Below the pieces are notes generated by a model. That model did no database searches. It was given only the letters and a program-made list of their open reading frames with translations, and was not told the DNA's origin. From NCBI GenBank assembly GCA_035299025.1, contig DATGXK010000007.1:1054001-1118000 (forward strand): 64,000 nt of DNA. The letters run 5' to 3'. Shown here piece after piece: positions 31,525-39,656 of the stretch. This DNA is from Leadbetterella sp035299025 (lineage in GTDB: Bacteria; Bacteroidota; Bacteroidia; Cytophagales; Spirosomataceae). The position numbers and the translations under genes were made by a program. The number at the start of each line of letters is the position of its first letter. The stretch's first letter is position 1.

Positions 31525-31595
31525 GTGGTGGATTGGTGGACTGGTTACTGGTGTATTGGTTATTGGTTACTTGTGTATTGGTTATTGGTGATTTG
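31525..31595 (+). repeat. Family D simple repeat
   Basis: About 70 bp of TGGTTATTGGTGTATTGG-like sequence directly after a stop codon. Confidence 0.7.
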
Positions 31596-31607
31596 TTTAA
31601 TTAAATA

Positions 31608-32201
31608 ATGATGAAAGTGATGGAATGGGATGTGTTTGTGGAAAAGGATTTTACTCGGAGGAGTTTGAAGGTTTGGGTTGAGAGCAGAGGGGATAATGCT
31701 GATGAAAGGCTGAACTGGTTTTTTAAGGACGGGGAATTGGTACATGAGGTAAGGAGGATTGATAATGTAATGTCGGAAGGGCTGGTACCGATGTTTTCTG
31801 GGCCTGTGACGATTATGAGGGAGGTTATTGAGAAGATGGTTGAGGCTTATCCTTCAAATCTTTTTGTAAAAAGAGATGAGTACGATAGGCTTTTTCAAGA
31901 GAAATGGGAATTGGAACAAAAGAAGAACGCTGAGATTAAGAAATGGGAGGAGAGGTTTGATAAGGCTTTGGATGGTGTGCTTAGAGCCCCCCAACCCCCG
32001 GTGGGGGAGTTAAACTTCAGCCCTATTATGGCTACTTTGGAGAGTACTGGGGATGATTTGCCTGTGTTGGAGCCTAATGGGACTACTGCTTTGGTGGATA
32101 CTTTGAGCTTTGGATGGCGGGATTTGGTGGCGTTATGGTTTTATGTGGTAGTTGGTAGTGGGATGGTGTTTATGGCAGGTCGGGCTATTAGATGGTGGTA
32201 G
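31608..32201 (+). CDS. Hypothetical protein with C-terminal membrane helix, 197 aa
   Basis: No family recognised. N-terminal beta-rich part (WDVFVEKDFTRRSLKVWVES), a coiled coil (about 95-125, EYDRLFQEKWELEQKKNAEI), the family A peptide APQPPVGE (about 127-134), and one transmembrane helix at the end (LVALWFYVVVGSGMVFMAGR). It lies just before the holin, so it may belong to the lysis module. Confidence 0.55.
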   Translation: MMKVMEWDVFVEKDFTRRSLKVWVESRGDNADERLNWFFKDGELVHEVRRIDNVMSEGLVPMFSGPVTIMREVIEKMVEAYPSNLFVKRDEYDRLFQEKWELEQKKNAEIKKWEERFDKALDGVLRAPQPPVGELNFSPIMATLESTGDDLPVLEPNGTTALVDTLSFGWRDLVALWFYVVVGSGMVFMAGRAIRWW

Positions 32202-32250
32202 CCCTTCGACAAGCTCAGGGTGAAACATCGACAAGCTCAGGGTGACAAGA
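32202..32250 (+). repeat. Two adjacent family B hairpins
   Basis: CCCTTCGACAAGCTCAGGG (32203-32221), then a second core ATCGACAAGCTCAGGGTGAC (32228-32247). The second lacks part of its left arm. Confidence 0.75.
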
Positions 32251-32288
32251 ACGAGTTTAATTTTTGCAATTTATAAACGAGAGGTGTG

Positions 32289-32819
32289 ATGAACAAGGTG
32301 GAGAGTTTTTTTGGTGGGGCATGGAAATATGTTACACACGGTGCAGCACAAGTGGCTGAACAGAAGTTGACCAGTACTTTTTTGGGTGTTGGAACGGCTG
32401 TTCTGCAGTTGATGGTGAATAGTATTCAAGTAGACATTTTTATTTTTTTGGGAATGATACTGATGATTGCCTTGAATACTTTTAGTGGGGTTAGGCTTGC
32501 GAGGAAGAATAAAACTTTTGACCTGACTAAGCTGAAAGAGAGTGTGATTGGTAAAAGTGTTGGGTATACTATGCTTTTGACGGGTGTATCGCTGTTTTGC
32601 ATTATTCTTTTTGTGGCTAGTCTACGAGATGACACAAGGCTGGTTGATGACTATTGGTATAACCTGCCGGTGATATTGCTGATGGTGTTTATGAGTAGTG
32701 TGGAGTTTAAGAGTCTGCTGGATAATCTTGAAAGCTTAGGTATATATGTGCCTGGTTTTGTAAAGAAAATGCCGGGTAAGATTCAGGATAAGATTGAGGA
32801 TATGACGGAGATTAAGTAA
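32289..32819 (+). CDS. Holin-like membrane protein
   Basis: 176 residues from ATG 32289. Three or four hydrophobic segments (VDIFIFLGMILMIALNTFSG about 56-75; VGYTMLLTGVSLFCIILFVA about 96-115; LPVILLMVFMSSVEF about 132-146) and charged ends. Position directly before a spanin-like gene and a lysozyme supports a role in timing lysis and releasing the lysozyme. Confidence 0.7.
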   Translation: MNKVESFFGGAWKYVTHGAAQVAEQKLTSTFLGVGTAVLQLMVNSIQVDIFIFLGMILMIALNTFSGVRLARKNKTFDLTKLKESVIGKSVGYTMLLTGVSLFCIILFVASLRDDTRLVDDYWYNLPVILLMVFMSSVEFKSLLDNLESLGIYVPGFVKKMPGKIQDKIEDMTEIK

Positions 32820-32853
32820 TAGCCCAACCCCAGCCCTCCCCAGTGGGGAGGTA
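32819..32853 (+). repeat. Family A repeat, variant
   Basis: Begins at the TAA stop; CCCTCCCC-AGT-GGGGAGG hairpin. Confidence 0.75.
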
Positions 32854-32888
32854 GAGAAAAGAGGAAGGTTTAAAAAAATACTAATGAT

Positions 32889-33404
32889 ATGATGAAGATA
32901 TTGGGTTGGATAACGGGTGTGAAGTTGCCGAGTGTGGGGACTATGATAGTGTTTGTGTTTGTGTTGGGTGTGCTTGGCGGTGTTGGTTTCTTGAGCTATG
33001 ACTATGGCCAAAGAGGCAACCGCATTGAAAAGCTAGAGGGTGACATAGTGGCTTGGGAGAATGAGAAGAAGGTGTGGTTTAGGGAGAAGATTAGGCTGCA
33101 GGACGTGCAGGATAGTTTGGCTGCAGGCCTTCGACAAGCTCAGGATGACATGGCTGAGGATAGTGTGAATTATGCTGAGCGTGAGGCTCAGATGCAGTTG
33201 ACTATTAGGGATGTGGTTCGACAAGCTCAGGATGACAAACGGAAGTATGAGGATGGCCTTCGACAGGCTCAGGCGGACACGGAGTATTGGAAGGATTATG
33301 CAGAGAAGCTGGAGAGTGGAAATTATGAGGTGAAAATGGGTGTGTGGCCTTTTAGGGGTAAGCGGTTGGTGCCGAAGAAAGTGATTGATTCGATTGACGA
33401 TTGA
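32889..33404 (+). CDS. Rz-like inner-membrane spanin with repeat-derived coiled coil
   Basis: 171 residues. One N-terminal membrane anchor (TMIVFVFVLGVLGGVGFLSY, about 18-37) and a long periplasmic coiled coil, the Rz architecture, between holin and lysozyme genes. Three B-type repeats are translated in frame inside the coil as LRQAQDD, VRQAQDD and LRQAQAD (about 80, 110 and 120). LRQAQDD is itself helix-favouring, so the coil is continuous. No outer-membrane partner (Rz1) is obvious as a nested gene. Confidence 0.65.
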   Translation: MMKILGWITGVKLPSVGTMIVFVFVLGVLGGVGFLSYDYGQRGNRIEKLEGDIVAWENEKKVWFREKIRLQDVQDSLAAGLRQAQDDMAEDSVNYAEREAQMQLTIRDVVRQAQDDKRKYEDGLRQAQADTEYWKDYAEKLESGNYEVKMGVWPFRGKRLVPKKVIDSIDD

Positions 33405-33485
33405 TTCGATTTACGATTGATGAATAGGGATTGATTCGATTTGCGATTAAAGATTTTTGATTAACGATTTACGATTAATGAATTA
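33390..33485 (+). repeat. Family E simple repeat
   Basis: Reiterated GATTCGATTTACGATT-type sequence overlapping the end of the spanin gene and leading to the lysozyme start. Confidence 0.65.
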
Positions 33486-33489
33486 AAGA

Positions 33490-33981
33490 ATGAGTAGGAT
33501 TGTGATGATTGGGGCGAAGGGGATTGAGCTTACGAAGGTGAGTGAGAAGTTTGAGAGTAGGCCGTATTTGTGTCCGGCTGGTGTGTGGACACAGGGCTAT
33601 GGAAATACCAGGAATCCTGATACTGGTGAGCGGATAACGAGGAATTCGCCTGTGATAAGTATTACGACGGCCGAGAGGTGGTTGGTGAAGAGCTACGAGC
33701 GGATTTATGCCCCGATTACGGATGAGTTGACTCGGGATGACTTGACGCAGAATGAGTTTGATGCGGTGGCGGATTTTGTTTTTAACACAGGTGGGTATTT
33801 TTTGGATAAAAGATCGGGGAAGAGGTTTCCTTATAGGCTGTTTGCTTTGATTAATAGTAGATCAAGTGCTGAAGAGCTGCGTGCTTATTGGCTGACTTGT
33901 GCTATAACTGCAGGTGGTAAGAAGTTGAATGGGCTCGTGACGAGGAGAGAGAGGGAAGTGGAGTTGTTTTTAGCCCCCTAA
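33490..33981 (+). CDS. Phage lysozyme, GH24
   Basis: 163 residues, hydrolyses the peptidoglycan glycan strand. Catalytic Glu is probably E22 in SEKFESRPY; AGVWTQGYGNT follows (about 30-40), then LTQNEFDAVADFVFNTG (about 82-98) and a C-terminal GLVTRREREVELF, all typical of GH24. No signal peptide, so it depends on the holin. The stop codon TAA is inside a family A repeat (CCCCCTAACCCCC), which also supplies the final residues LAP. Confidence 0.9.
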   Translation: MSRIVMIGAKGIELTKVSEKFESRPYLCPAGVWTQGYGNTRNPDTGERITRNSPVISITTAERWLVKSYERIYAPITDELTRDDLTQNEFDAVADFVFNTGGYFLDKRSGKRFPYRLFALINSRSSAEELRAYWLTCAITAGGKKLNGLVTRREREVELFLAP

Positions 33982-34078
33982 CCCCCAGTGGGGGAATTTA
34001 GCCCCCCAGCCCCCATTGGGGGAGTATGGAGTGGTGAGTAGTGAGTGTTGAGACGGCAAGCATGGCGTCTGTACGGAT
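33971..34078 (+). repeat. Two family A repeats, family F and family C
   Basis: Family A at 33971-33998 and 34000-34024, GTGAGTAGTGAG at 34032-34044, and GAGACGGCAAGCATGGCGTC-TGTACGG (34050-34076). In this family C copy the loop is the short AAGCAT form. Confidence 0.75.
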
Positions 34079-34092
34079 AATTATAAAAAGGA

Positions 34093-36267
34093 ATGATAGC
34101 AGCTGATGAGTTGAGTTTGGGTACGCCGATAGGGCTGGATTTGATTAATAATCCGGTGGTGGTGAATGTGGATCCTTGGGAGTTGGCCACAATAACGGAC
34201 AGAAGTACGATAAGGTACGAACTGGATGTGATGGTGTTTAATGGGGAGGAGTTTGTGCTGGCGTCGACCATGGATGCTTTTGAGGAGCCTGCTAAGGTGG
34301 TAGGGAATAGTACGATTTTTAGGGGTGCGTTCTTTGAGTTTGGCGGTATACTGAAGGGTTTTCTGACGAATGATGAGCCGGTGTTTGGGAATGCTGGCGA
34401 TAGATATCTGGATGCAATTTGGCAGGTGCCGGATATGACGCTGAGGTATTATACGATTGTGCGGATTTATGTAGATGATGTGCTGGATGAAACCGTGACG
34501 AATGGCGAAAGATGGGCCTACAAGGGCGGGATTTCGGAGGTGGATTTTGAAAGATATGGTAAGTCGTTTTTTACGAAATGGCTGGGTGATGGGAAGTTTG
34601 TGAGTGCGGCCCCGGCTTCGGCTCCGCTCAGCCACCAAGGAGGGGAGTATACTGGTGCGGGGCAGGTTGGTTTTTTGAGTTGGTTGCATAATTTTTCGAG
34701 TACGATTACTAAAGTGAAGCTGAAGGTGATTGGACTGTATGCAAATGGCGAGGAAGATGTGGTGTATCCGATAGCGGAAATGGAAGTGAGTCCGATGGGT
34801 GTTTATGCTGTGCCTGTGGGTGGGGCGAGTGTGGTGGGTCTCGACTCCGCTCGACCTGACAGAAGTGGCTTTGAGACGCCAGGCGTGGCGGCTTTGCCTG
34901 ATGATGGGGTGAAGCTGGAGCCCTTCGACACGCTCAGGGGTGCATTGGTGAGTTATAGGTGTTGGCTGATAGATAGTAATGGCGATCGTGTTAGTGAGGT
35001 GGCAACTGTGGTGTATGACCAGGTGTATAGACGTAACCTGCAGCAGGTGGTGTATATGAATAGCCTTGGTGTGCCTGAGGTGTTGGTGGCTACTGGACAG
35101 AACTCGGTGGGTATGGAGTTTAGCCGTACTGAAGGTGAGAGTTTTAGGGGGTTTGGCTATGAGGCGAACCTGACCGAAAGGCGGGTGGATGTGGTGGAAG
35201 GCATACGAAAGTATTTGCTACGCCTGAACCTCGGAAGGCTAAGCCAGATGCGGCACTTGCTGGATGTGGGGTTTGCGAAGGAGATGTGGCTGCTGCAGAA
35301 TGAGCAATGGCTGGCGATGGTGAATGTGGGTAAGGCGATGCCGATACACGATGATGCCAACGACTGGACAGGGGTGGTGATAGAACTAGAAGCGGGCTAT
35401 AAGGAAACTGCCTACAGCGAGCTGCCTGTGCCTGAGGCTACTGAAGACAGACCTACGGCGTGGCGACCGCTGAGTGTGGTGTGCGACACGGATAGCCGCG
35501 GACGATACTATGGTATGCTGAAGGTGCTGACGGTGGAGCGGTATTATACGGACACGAACGAGCCTGTGCGACCTGCTGAGGTGTTGAAGAATAAGCCAGG
35601 GCCGAATTTCTTTCCGTTGACGCCAAGTGCTGCTTGTGCGGTGGATAATACGCCGTTTCTGCAAGATGTGGCTGTGAGCCGTGAGGGGACGTTTTTTAAT
35701 GCGACCTGTGGCACGGGGTTGATTGGTGGTAAGGCGACAATAACGATACCGATTGGAAGTTGGGGGAGTTTTATTGATTTGGAGGATACTTATGCTAAAG
35801 CGAGAGCTGAGATAGATATACTGGATACGCAGGCGTATGCGAATGCGAACGGGCCGTGTAACTCTGTGGGGGTGTATGACCCTGGGGTGTATGGGTCTGT
35901 GGATTTTCCGACCGGTAGGTGGTGGCTGAGAGCTGGGGATTTTAGTGGATCCAGTGAACCGAGTGGTATAGTAGCTGAGGATGTGGGCAGCGGGTATGTG
36001 CCTGGCTGTATGTGGTTTCAGTTGCCAACGTATCAAGCCGACCAAACGGATGTGCGGTATGGTGCAACTAGGCTGAATGGGCATTATCCTGTGCTGGTGA
36101 GCGGGCGGGATTATTTTTTCATACCTTATTATAAGGCTGGGAAGACGCTAAGGTTTTTTAGAAATGGACTGCTTGTGGGTAGTACGGTGATAGTAGGGCC
36201 TTACCCGAGTATTGTGTTTCCGGCTGAGCCTGCTGGTGGTGAGAAGTGGTATGTGGATGCGGTGTGA
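34093..36267 (+). CDS. Large tail protein with DUF5977-like region
   Basis: 724 residues, beta-rich. The part around 525-605 (FLQDVAVSREGTFFNATCGT, GGKATITIPIGSWGSFIDLE and DILDTQAYANANG) matches the DUF5977 pattern seen in many Bacteroidota surface and phage proteins. Repeat-derived peptides: APASAPLSHQGG (B-type), GLDSARPDRSG (B), ETPGVAAL (C) and EPFDTLRGAL (B). Probably a tail/baseplate or receptor-contact protein. No signal peptide. Confidence 0.65.
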   Translation: MIAADELSLGTPIGLDLINNPVVVNVDPWELATITDRSTIRYELDVMVFNGEEFVLASTMDAFEEPAKVVGNSTIFRGAFFEFGGILKGFLTNDEPVFGNAGDRYLDAIWQVPDMTLRYYTIVRIYVDDVLDETVTNGERWAYKGGISEVDFERYGKSFFTKWLGDGKFVSAAPASAPLSHQGGEYTGAGQVGFLSWLHNFSSTITKVKLKVIGLYANGEEDVVYPIAEMEVSPMGVYAVPVGGASVVGLDSARPDRSGFETPGVAALPDDGVKLEPFDTLRGALVSYRCWLIDSNGDRVSEVATVVYDQVYRRNLQQVVYMNSLGVPEVLVATGQNSVGMEFSRTEGESFRGFGYEANLTERRVDVVEGIRKYLLRLNLGRLSQMRHLLDVGFAKEMWLLQNEQWLAMVNVGKAMPIHDDANDWTGVVIELEAGYKETAYSELPVPEATEDRPTAWRPLSVVCDTDSRGRYYGMLKVLTVERYYTDTNEPVRPAEVLKNKPGPNFFPLTPSAACAVDNTPFLQDVAVSREGTFFNATCGTGLIGGKATITIPIGSWGSFIDLEDTYAKARAEIDILDTQAYANANGPCNSVGVYDPGVYGSVDFPTGRWWLRAGDFSGSSEPSGIVAEDVGSGYVPGCMWFQLPTYQADQTDVRYGATRLNGHYPVLVSGRDYFFIPYYKAGKTLRFFRNGLLVGSTVIVGPYPSIVFPAEPAGGEKWYVDAV

Positions 36268-36352
36268 GTTTGGTTATTGGTGTATTGGTTATTGGTGTAT
36301 TGGATAGTGGTGAGTGGTGAGTGGTGAGAGACGCATTGGAATGCGTCTGTAC
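36266..36352 (+). repeat. Family D, F and C repeats
   Basis: Family D (36270-36306), family F (36308-36326), and GAGACGCATTGGAATGCGTC-TGTAC, where the outer stem GACGCA/TGCGTC is again paired but different. Confidence 0.7.
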
Positions 36353-36353
36353 T

Positions 36354-36920
36354 ATGATTATTATGGCGAATAGTATTGGTGAGGGTGATTTGGAGGAGAT
36401 TGGGCGTGATGTTAGTGAGCTGATAGATGAGCTGGCTGGCATGGCGGATGCTATTTTTACTGGTGCCGTAGAACGCGGTGGGTTGGTGTTGACAGGTGAG
36501 CTGAAGCAGAGTGTAGAGGCTGATGTGAAGGCTAGCCTGAATACTTGGGGTGGAGAGATTGATGTGTTTTTTAAGGACTACTGGCGATATAAGGATATGA
36601 AGCAATACGAGTACAGCTCGGGTGCTTTTATTAATGTGGATGCGATAAGGGCTTTTGTGAAGAAGCTTGGTGTGGGGAGTTTTAGGTATGTGAATGGCTA
36701 CAATGATGCAACGAGCATAAGCGATGAGAAGAAGATTGATAGGATTGTGCGGTCGATTGTTTTTTACAGACGTAAAATGCCTGTGGTGAAGAATAATAGG
36801 AAGGACCGGAAGCGATTGTATAATAAGACGAAGGTGGCGTATATGAATTTGTTGAGGAAGCGGATTATGGGTCTGCTGGGTGTGAAGGTGTTGATTGGGT
36901 TTAAGGAGAGTATGGAGTGA
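36354..36920 (+). CDS. Hypothetical phage protein, possible tail completion, 188 aa
   Basis: From ATG 36354 (36363 also good); the 11 codons upstream translate a family C repeat. The N-terminal half is helical (EIGRDVSELIDELAGMADAI) with LVLTGELKQSVEADV, and the C-terminus is very basic (VVKNNRKDRKRLYNKTKVAY). No clear family; the LTGELxxS pattern is seen in HK97 gp10-type neck proteins. Confidence 0.5.
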   Translation: MIIMANSIGEGDLEEIGRDVSELIDELAGMADAIFTGAVERGGLVLTGELKQSVEADVKASLNTWGGEIDVFFKDYWRYKDMKQYEYSSGAFINVDAIRAFVKKLGVGSFRYVNGYNDATSISDEKKIDRIVRSIVFYRRKMPVVKNNRKDRKRLYNKTKVAYMNLLRKRIMGLLGVKVLIGFKESME

Positions 36921-36924
36921 GAGA

Positions 36925-36955
36925 TGAGAGACGCCAAGCATGGCGTCTGTACGGA
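36925..36955 (+). repeat. Family C hairpin, short loop form
   Basis: GAGACGCC-AAGCAT-GGCGTC followed by TGTACGG. Canonical simple copy. Confidence 0.8.
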
Positions 36956-36984
36956 TTGAGTTTTAATTTTTAAATTATATAGTG

Positions 36985-38634
36985 ATGAAGTGGAGAAGGA
37001 TTGTGGCGTGGGTTGTCATTGTTAGTTTTTTGGTGTTGAGTGTGGGCGGGCTTTTTGCTCAAAGTGTGGTGAAGGATCTTGAGAATGTGAAGAAGCCGGC
37101 TTTTGGGAAGCTTTATTTTTCGAAGAAGGATAGCAGCTTGAATATTTGGAAAGGGAAGTGGGTGGCCCTTCGACAAGCTCAGGGTGACATACCAACTGTT
37201 GAGCCAGTGCTGGAGGAAGTGCCGTTGGGTTTTTGGGAATTGCCAGATAGGGTGTTGGTGGCGAAGCTGTTGGATGGGAAGTATCATCTGATGCAGACTG
37301 ACAGGAATAGGAGTTATTATGTGCCGAGGGGTAAGAACTTGCTGAATGATAGTAGAACGAAGGTGACTGGTGGATTGGTTACTGGTGAACTAGTTACTGG
37401 GAATAGTGATGTGGGTGGATTGGCTACGCCTGCAACGTTTAAAGATGCGTTTATGACGGCTAAGGGGTTTTTGAAGAATGCACAGGGGGAGTGGGTCCTT
37501 CGACAGGCTCAGGATCCTATTGTAGTTGTGCCGCCGGTATTGCCTCCTGTGGCTGATAAGATAAAGATACCGGTGGGTTTGATAATGTGGGATAATTGGA
37601 CTAGGGATTATTGGAATGACCCGAATCCAAAGTATGATTATTTGATAAATCATATTTCTAGAAATAGGTATGCTGCTACTGTGTGGGGGCAAAAGTATAA
37701 TTTGGTGCCTTTCTATGGTCGGTACCACGCTCCCGAATTGGTGAAGATTAGGACGAATGTAAAGTATTCGCCTGAGCTTGGAAGGAATACTTTTGACGAG
37801 ATAGAAAAGTATGTGGAAGTAGCCTATGACAAGACGGCAGCGGATACGGAGCGAGAGGTGAAGTATTATAGAGATGCGGGCTTTGACTTTCTTTGTTTTA
37901 ACTATTACAATACGGATAGTTATTTGAGCGAGACTCGACAGCATTTTGTGGCGATGCAGAATAAGTTGGGCATGAAGATGACTGTGAAGGTGCAGAATAA
38001 ACGAAGTAGTGCGGAGATTGACCATATTGCTCAGCTGATGACCCAGGATTATTGGTTTAGGATTGATGGCAAGGCTGTGCTGTATATGAATGAGGGGGAT
38101 TTTGAGGACTTGCCGAAGTACCGTGAGGCTTTGAGAGCAAAAGGTGGCGGAGAGATTTATGTGGTGTATTATGGTTTTAGAGGCTATCCTGGCGTATGGA
38201 CAGACTATCTGGCGAAGCGAAATGATGCTATAAGTGCCTATAATACGAGTGTTGGAGGTATTTCGACACAGGATGAGCAGATAGCAAAAGAGGTGAGCGA
38301 CCGTGAAAGCTGGATGCAGCAGTTTGGCCATACGCATGTGCAGCTGATACCAGTGATAGGCCTGGGTATGGAGAATCTGGACAAAAGGACGGATTTGCCA
38401 ACAGGAAGTAGCGAACCTGTGGGAATTATAACGGCGGCTACTATTGGGCAAATAGACAAGAAACTGAGTCTGGTTAGTGGATTTGTGAAAAAATACCCTA
38501 CAAAAGTGCCTGCTGTTTTAGTGAATTCGGGAAATGAAATAAACGAAAGTGGCGAAACAGTAGTGCCGAAACGACTTAGAGATGGCAGGATAGATACGAG
38601 CGTAGTGGATACATTTGGCAGGTGGCTGGAGTGA
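36985..38634 (+). CDS. Exported GH99-like (WbsX-type) glycoside hydrolase candidate
   Basis: 549 residues from ATG 36985, with a Sec signal peptide (KWRRIVAWVVIVSFLVLSVG...FAQ). The catalytic-type domain (about 190-530) has GLIMWDNWTRDYWNDPN, TEREVKYYRDAGFDFLCFNY and YGFRGYPGVW, matching the GH99/GH71-like barrel (endo-mannanase-type) pattern. Repeat-derived peptides lie only before this domain: ALRQAQGD (about 62), GGLVTGELVTG (about 132), LRQAQDP (about 172). A secreted glycan hydrolase in a prophage could alter the cell surface or aid adsorption. Confidence 0.65.
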   Translation: MKWRRIVAWVVIVSFLVLSVGGLFAQSVVKDLENVKKPAFGKLYFSKKDSSLNIWKGKWVALRQAQGDIPTVEPVLEEVPLGFWELPDRVLVAKLLDGKYHLMQTDRNRSYYVPRGKNLLNDSRTKVTGGLVTGELVTGNSDVGGLATPATFKDAFMTAKGFLKNAQGEWVLRQAQDPIVVVPPVLPPVADKIKIPVGLIMWDNWTRDYWNDPNPKYDYLINHISRNRYAATVWGQKYNLVPFYGRYHAPELVKIRTNVKYSPELGRNTFDEIEKYVEVAYDKTAADTEREVKYYRDAGFDFLCFNYYNTDSYLSETRQHFVAMQNKLGMKMTVKVQNKRSSAEIDHIAQLMTQDYWFRIDGKAVLYMNEGDFEDLPKYREALRAKGGGEIYVVYYGFRGYPGVWTDYLAKRNDAISAYNTSVGGISTQDEQIAKEVSDRESWMQQFGHTHVQLIPVIGLGMENLDKRTDLPTGSSEPVGIITAATIGQIDKKLSLVSGFVKKYPTKVPAVLVNSGNEINESGETVVPKRLRDGRIDTSVVDTFGRWLE

Positions 38635-38685
38635 TTGGTGATTAGTGAATGGTTAGTGGTGGATTGGTATACTGGCTTTTTGACT
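38635..38685 (+). repeat. Family D simple repeat
   Basis: GATTGGTGATTAGTGAATGG-type sequence after the stop codon of the glycosidase-like gene. Confidence 0.6.
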
Positions 38686-38707
38686 ATACAGATTAGGAAT
38701 GGAAATG

Positions 38708-38746
38708 CCGAGGGTTTTGCTCTCGGTTTTTTTTTATGTATGTTTG
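38708..38746 (+). terminator. Terminator whose loop may serve as promoter -33 element
   Basis: CCGAG/CTCGG hairpin (38708-38726) with T9. TTTG in its loop (38716-38719) is 19 bp from TATGTTTG (38739-38746), a match to the Bacteroidota promoter pattern. Confidence 0.65.
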
Positions 38747-38752
38747 GAATTG

Positions 38753-38790
38753 AAAATGCCTACCCATGTTTGGCAACTGGTAGGCATTTT
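38753..38790 (+). promoter_or_regulatory. Perfect 12-bp hairpin in leader
   Basis: AAAATGCCTACC pairs perfectly with GGTAGGCATTTT around 14 bases, in the presumed leader of the 38827 gene. Confidence 0.55.
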
Positions 38791-38826
38791 GGAGAGTAGT
38801 AATAACCTTATAACGAGACAAATGTA

Positions 38827-39054
38827 ATGAAAGTAAGCTATAAATGCCATAATTGTGGGCTAGAAAATAGTTGGAGTGCTATGGGCGAAATAAAAGATAG
38901 CCTATGGAGTGATGGTGCCATAAGTGCTTTTCCACCATTAGTGCCTAGGCCTAGTGTATGGGGTACTCTTAGCGAGGTTGGTTCTAGTTTATTGAATGGT
39001 AAAATAAGGGTTGTATGCAGACATTGTGACACTTTGAATATAATAGAGTTATGA
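38827..39054 (+). CDS. Small zinc-ribbon protein, 75 aa
   Basis: CHNC at residues 7-10 and CRHC at 64-67 form a likely zinc ribbon. The middle is hydrophobic and Pro/Ser rich (ISAFPPLVPRPSVWGTLSEV). First gene of the cargo cluster, with its own candidate promoter. It overlaps the next gene by ATGA (39051-39054). Function unknown. Confidence 0.65.
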   Translation: MKVSYKCHNCGLENSWSAMGEIKDSLWSDGAISAFPPLVPRPSVWGTLSEVGSSLLNGKIRVVCRHCDTLNIIEL

Positions 39055-39473
39055 GTGAGCAGGAAGAAGAAGTGGTAAAAGAGGTGATTGCTAGGAAACC
39101 AACTGAGAAGGAGTTGTTTTACCTAAGCTTTGGGCCTGAAATAATTAAGAAGCAGCTAGACGTAGCTACCGAAATACTTAAGCAACAAATGAGTATTTGT
39201 ATAGGGCTACTTAGTGTTAGCTTGATTTTTGAAGATATTATGAAGGACAGTGAGGTACTGAAAGCTATTTCTTTGTTGGCATTTTTTGTTGCCACAGTGG
39301 TGGCCTTTGTAGGAATGATGCCGTTTGAAAGAAGAAATATTTGGCTTAACAGCCCAAGTGATATTGAGCGATATGTAACAGATTCCATTGCCTTTAAAAA
39401 GGGTTGTTATAAAATAGCTGGGGTGTTGATACTACTGGGACTTGGACTTATAGTGTGGCAGGTGATAATATGA
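39051..39473 (+). CDS. Three-helix membrane protein, 140 aa
   Basis: Charged N-terminal 40 residues, then hydrophobic segments at about 48-63 (MSICIGLLSVSLIFED), 70-92 (LKAISLLAFFVATVVAFVGM) and 120-139 (KIAGVLILLGLGLIVWQVII). Coupled by ATGA to the zinc-ribbon gene before and the Trp-rich peptide after. The layout, a soluble metal-binding protein plus a small membrane protein, resembles sensor/effector exclusion pairs, but no family is recognised. Confidence 0.6.
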   Translation: MSEQEEEVVKEVIARKPTEKELFYLSFGPEIIKKQLDVATEILKQQMSICIGLLSVSLIFEDIMKDSEVLKAISLLAFFVATVVAFVGMMPFERRNIWLNSPSDIERYVTDSIAFKKGCYKIAGVLILLGLGLIVWQVII

Positions 39474-39583
39474 GAAGACCGGATCATTATCTGATATGGT
39501 GGGATTTGCCGAAATGGGTGCTTAAGCATCTTTGGCGAGGTGCGAAGTGGTGCTATCTTGCGATAAAAAAGCGGTTTTTTTGA
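39470..39583 (+). CDS. Trp-rich cationic peptide, 37 aa
   Basis: ATG 39470 (ATGA overlap) to TGA 39583. It starts MRRPDHYLIWWDLPKWVLKH and ends CYLAIKKRFF, with five Trp and many Lys/Arg, an amphipathic membrane-active pattern. The start coupling to the membrane-protein gene supports it being real. Its last codons form the left arm of the following terminator. Confidence 0.5.
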   Translation: MRRPDHYLIWWDLPKWVLKHLWRGAKWCYLAIKKRFF

Positions 39584-39613
39584 GTTGAAAGGCCGCTTTT
39601 TTGTGTATGTTTG
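39565..39613 (+). terminator. Terminator overlapping gene end, followed by promoter-like TATGTTTG
   Basis: AAAAAAGCGG/CCGCTTTTTT (39565-39574, 39593-39602). TATGTTTG at 39606-39613 precedes the gene at 39657. Confidence 0.65.
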
Positions 39614-39656
39614 GGTTTTTAATTTCACAATTATAAATTTTAAACGCTCATTTCAC

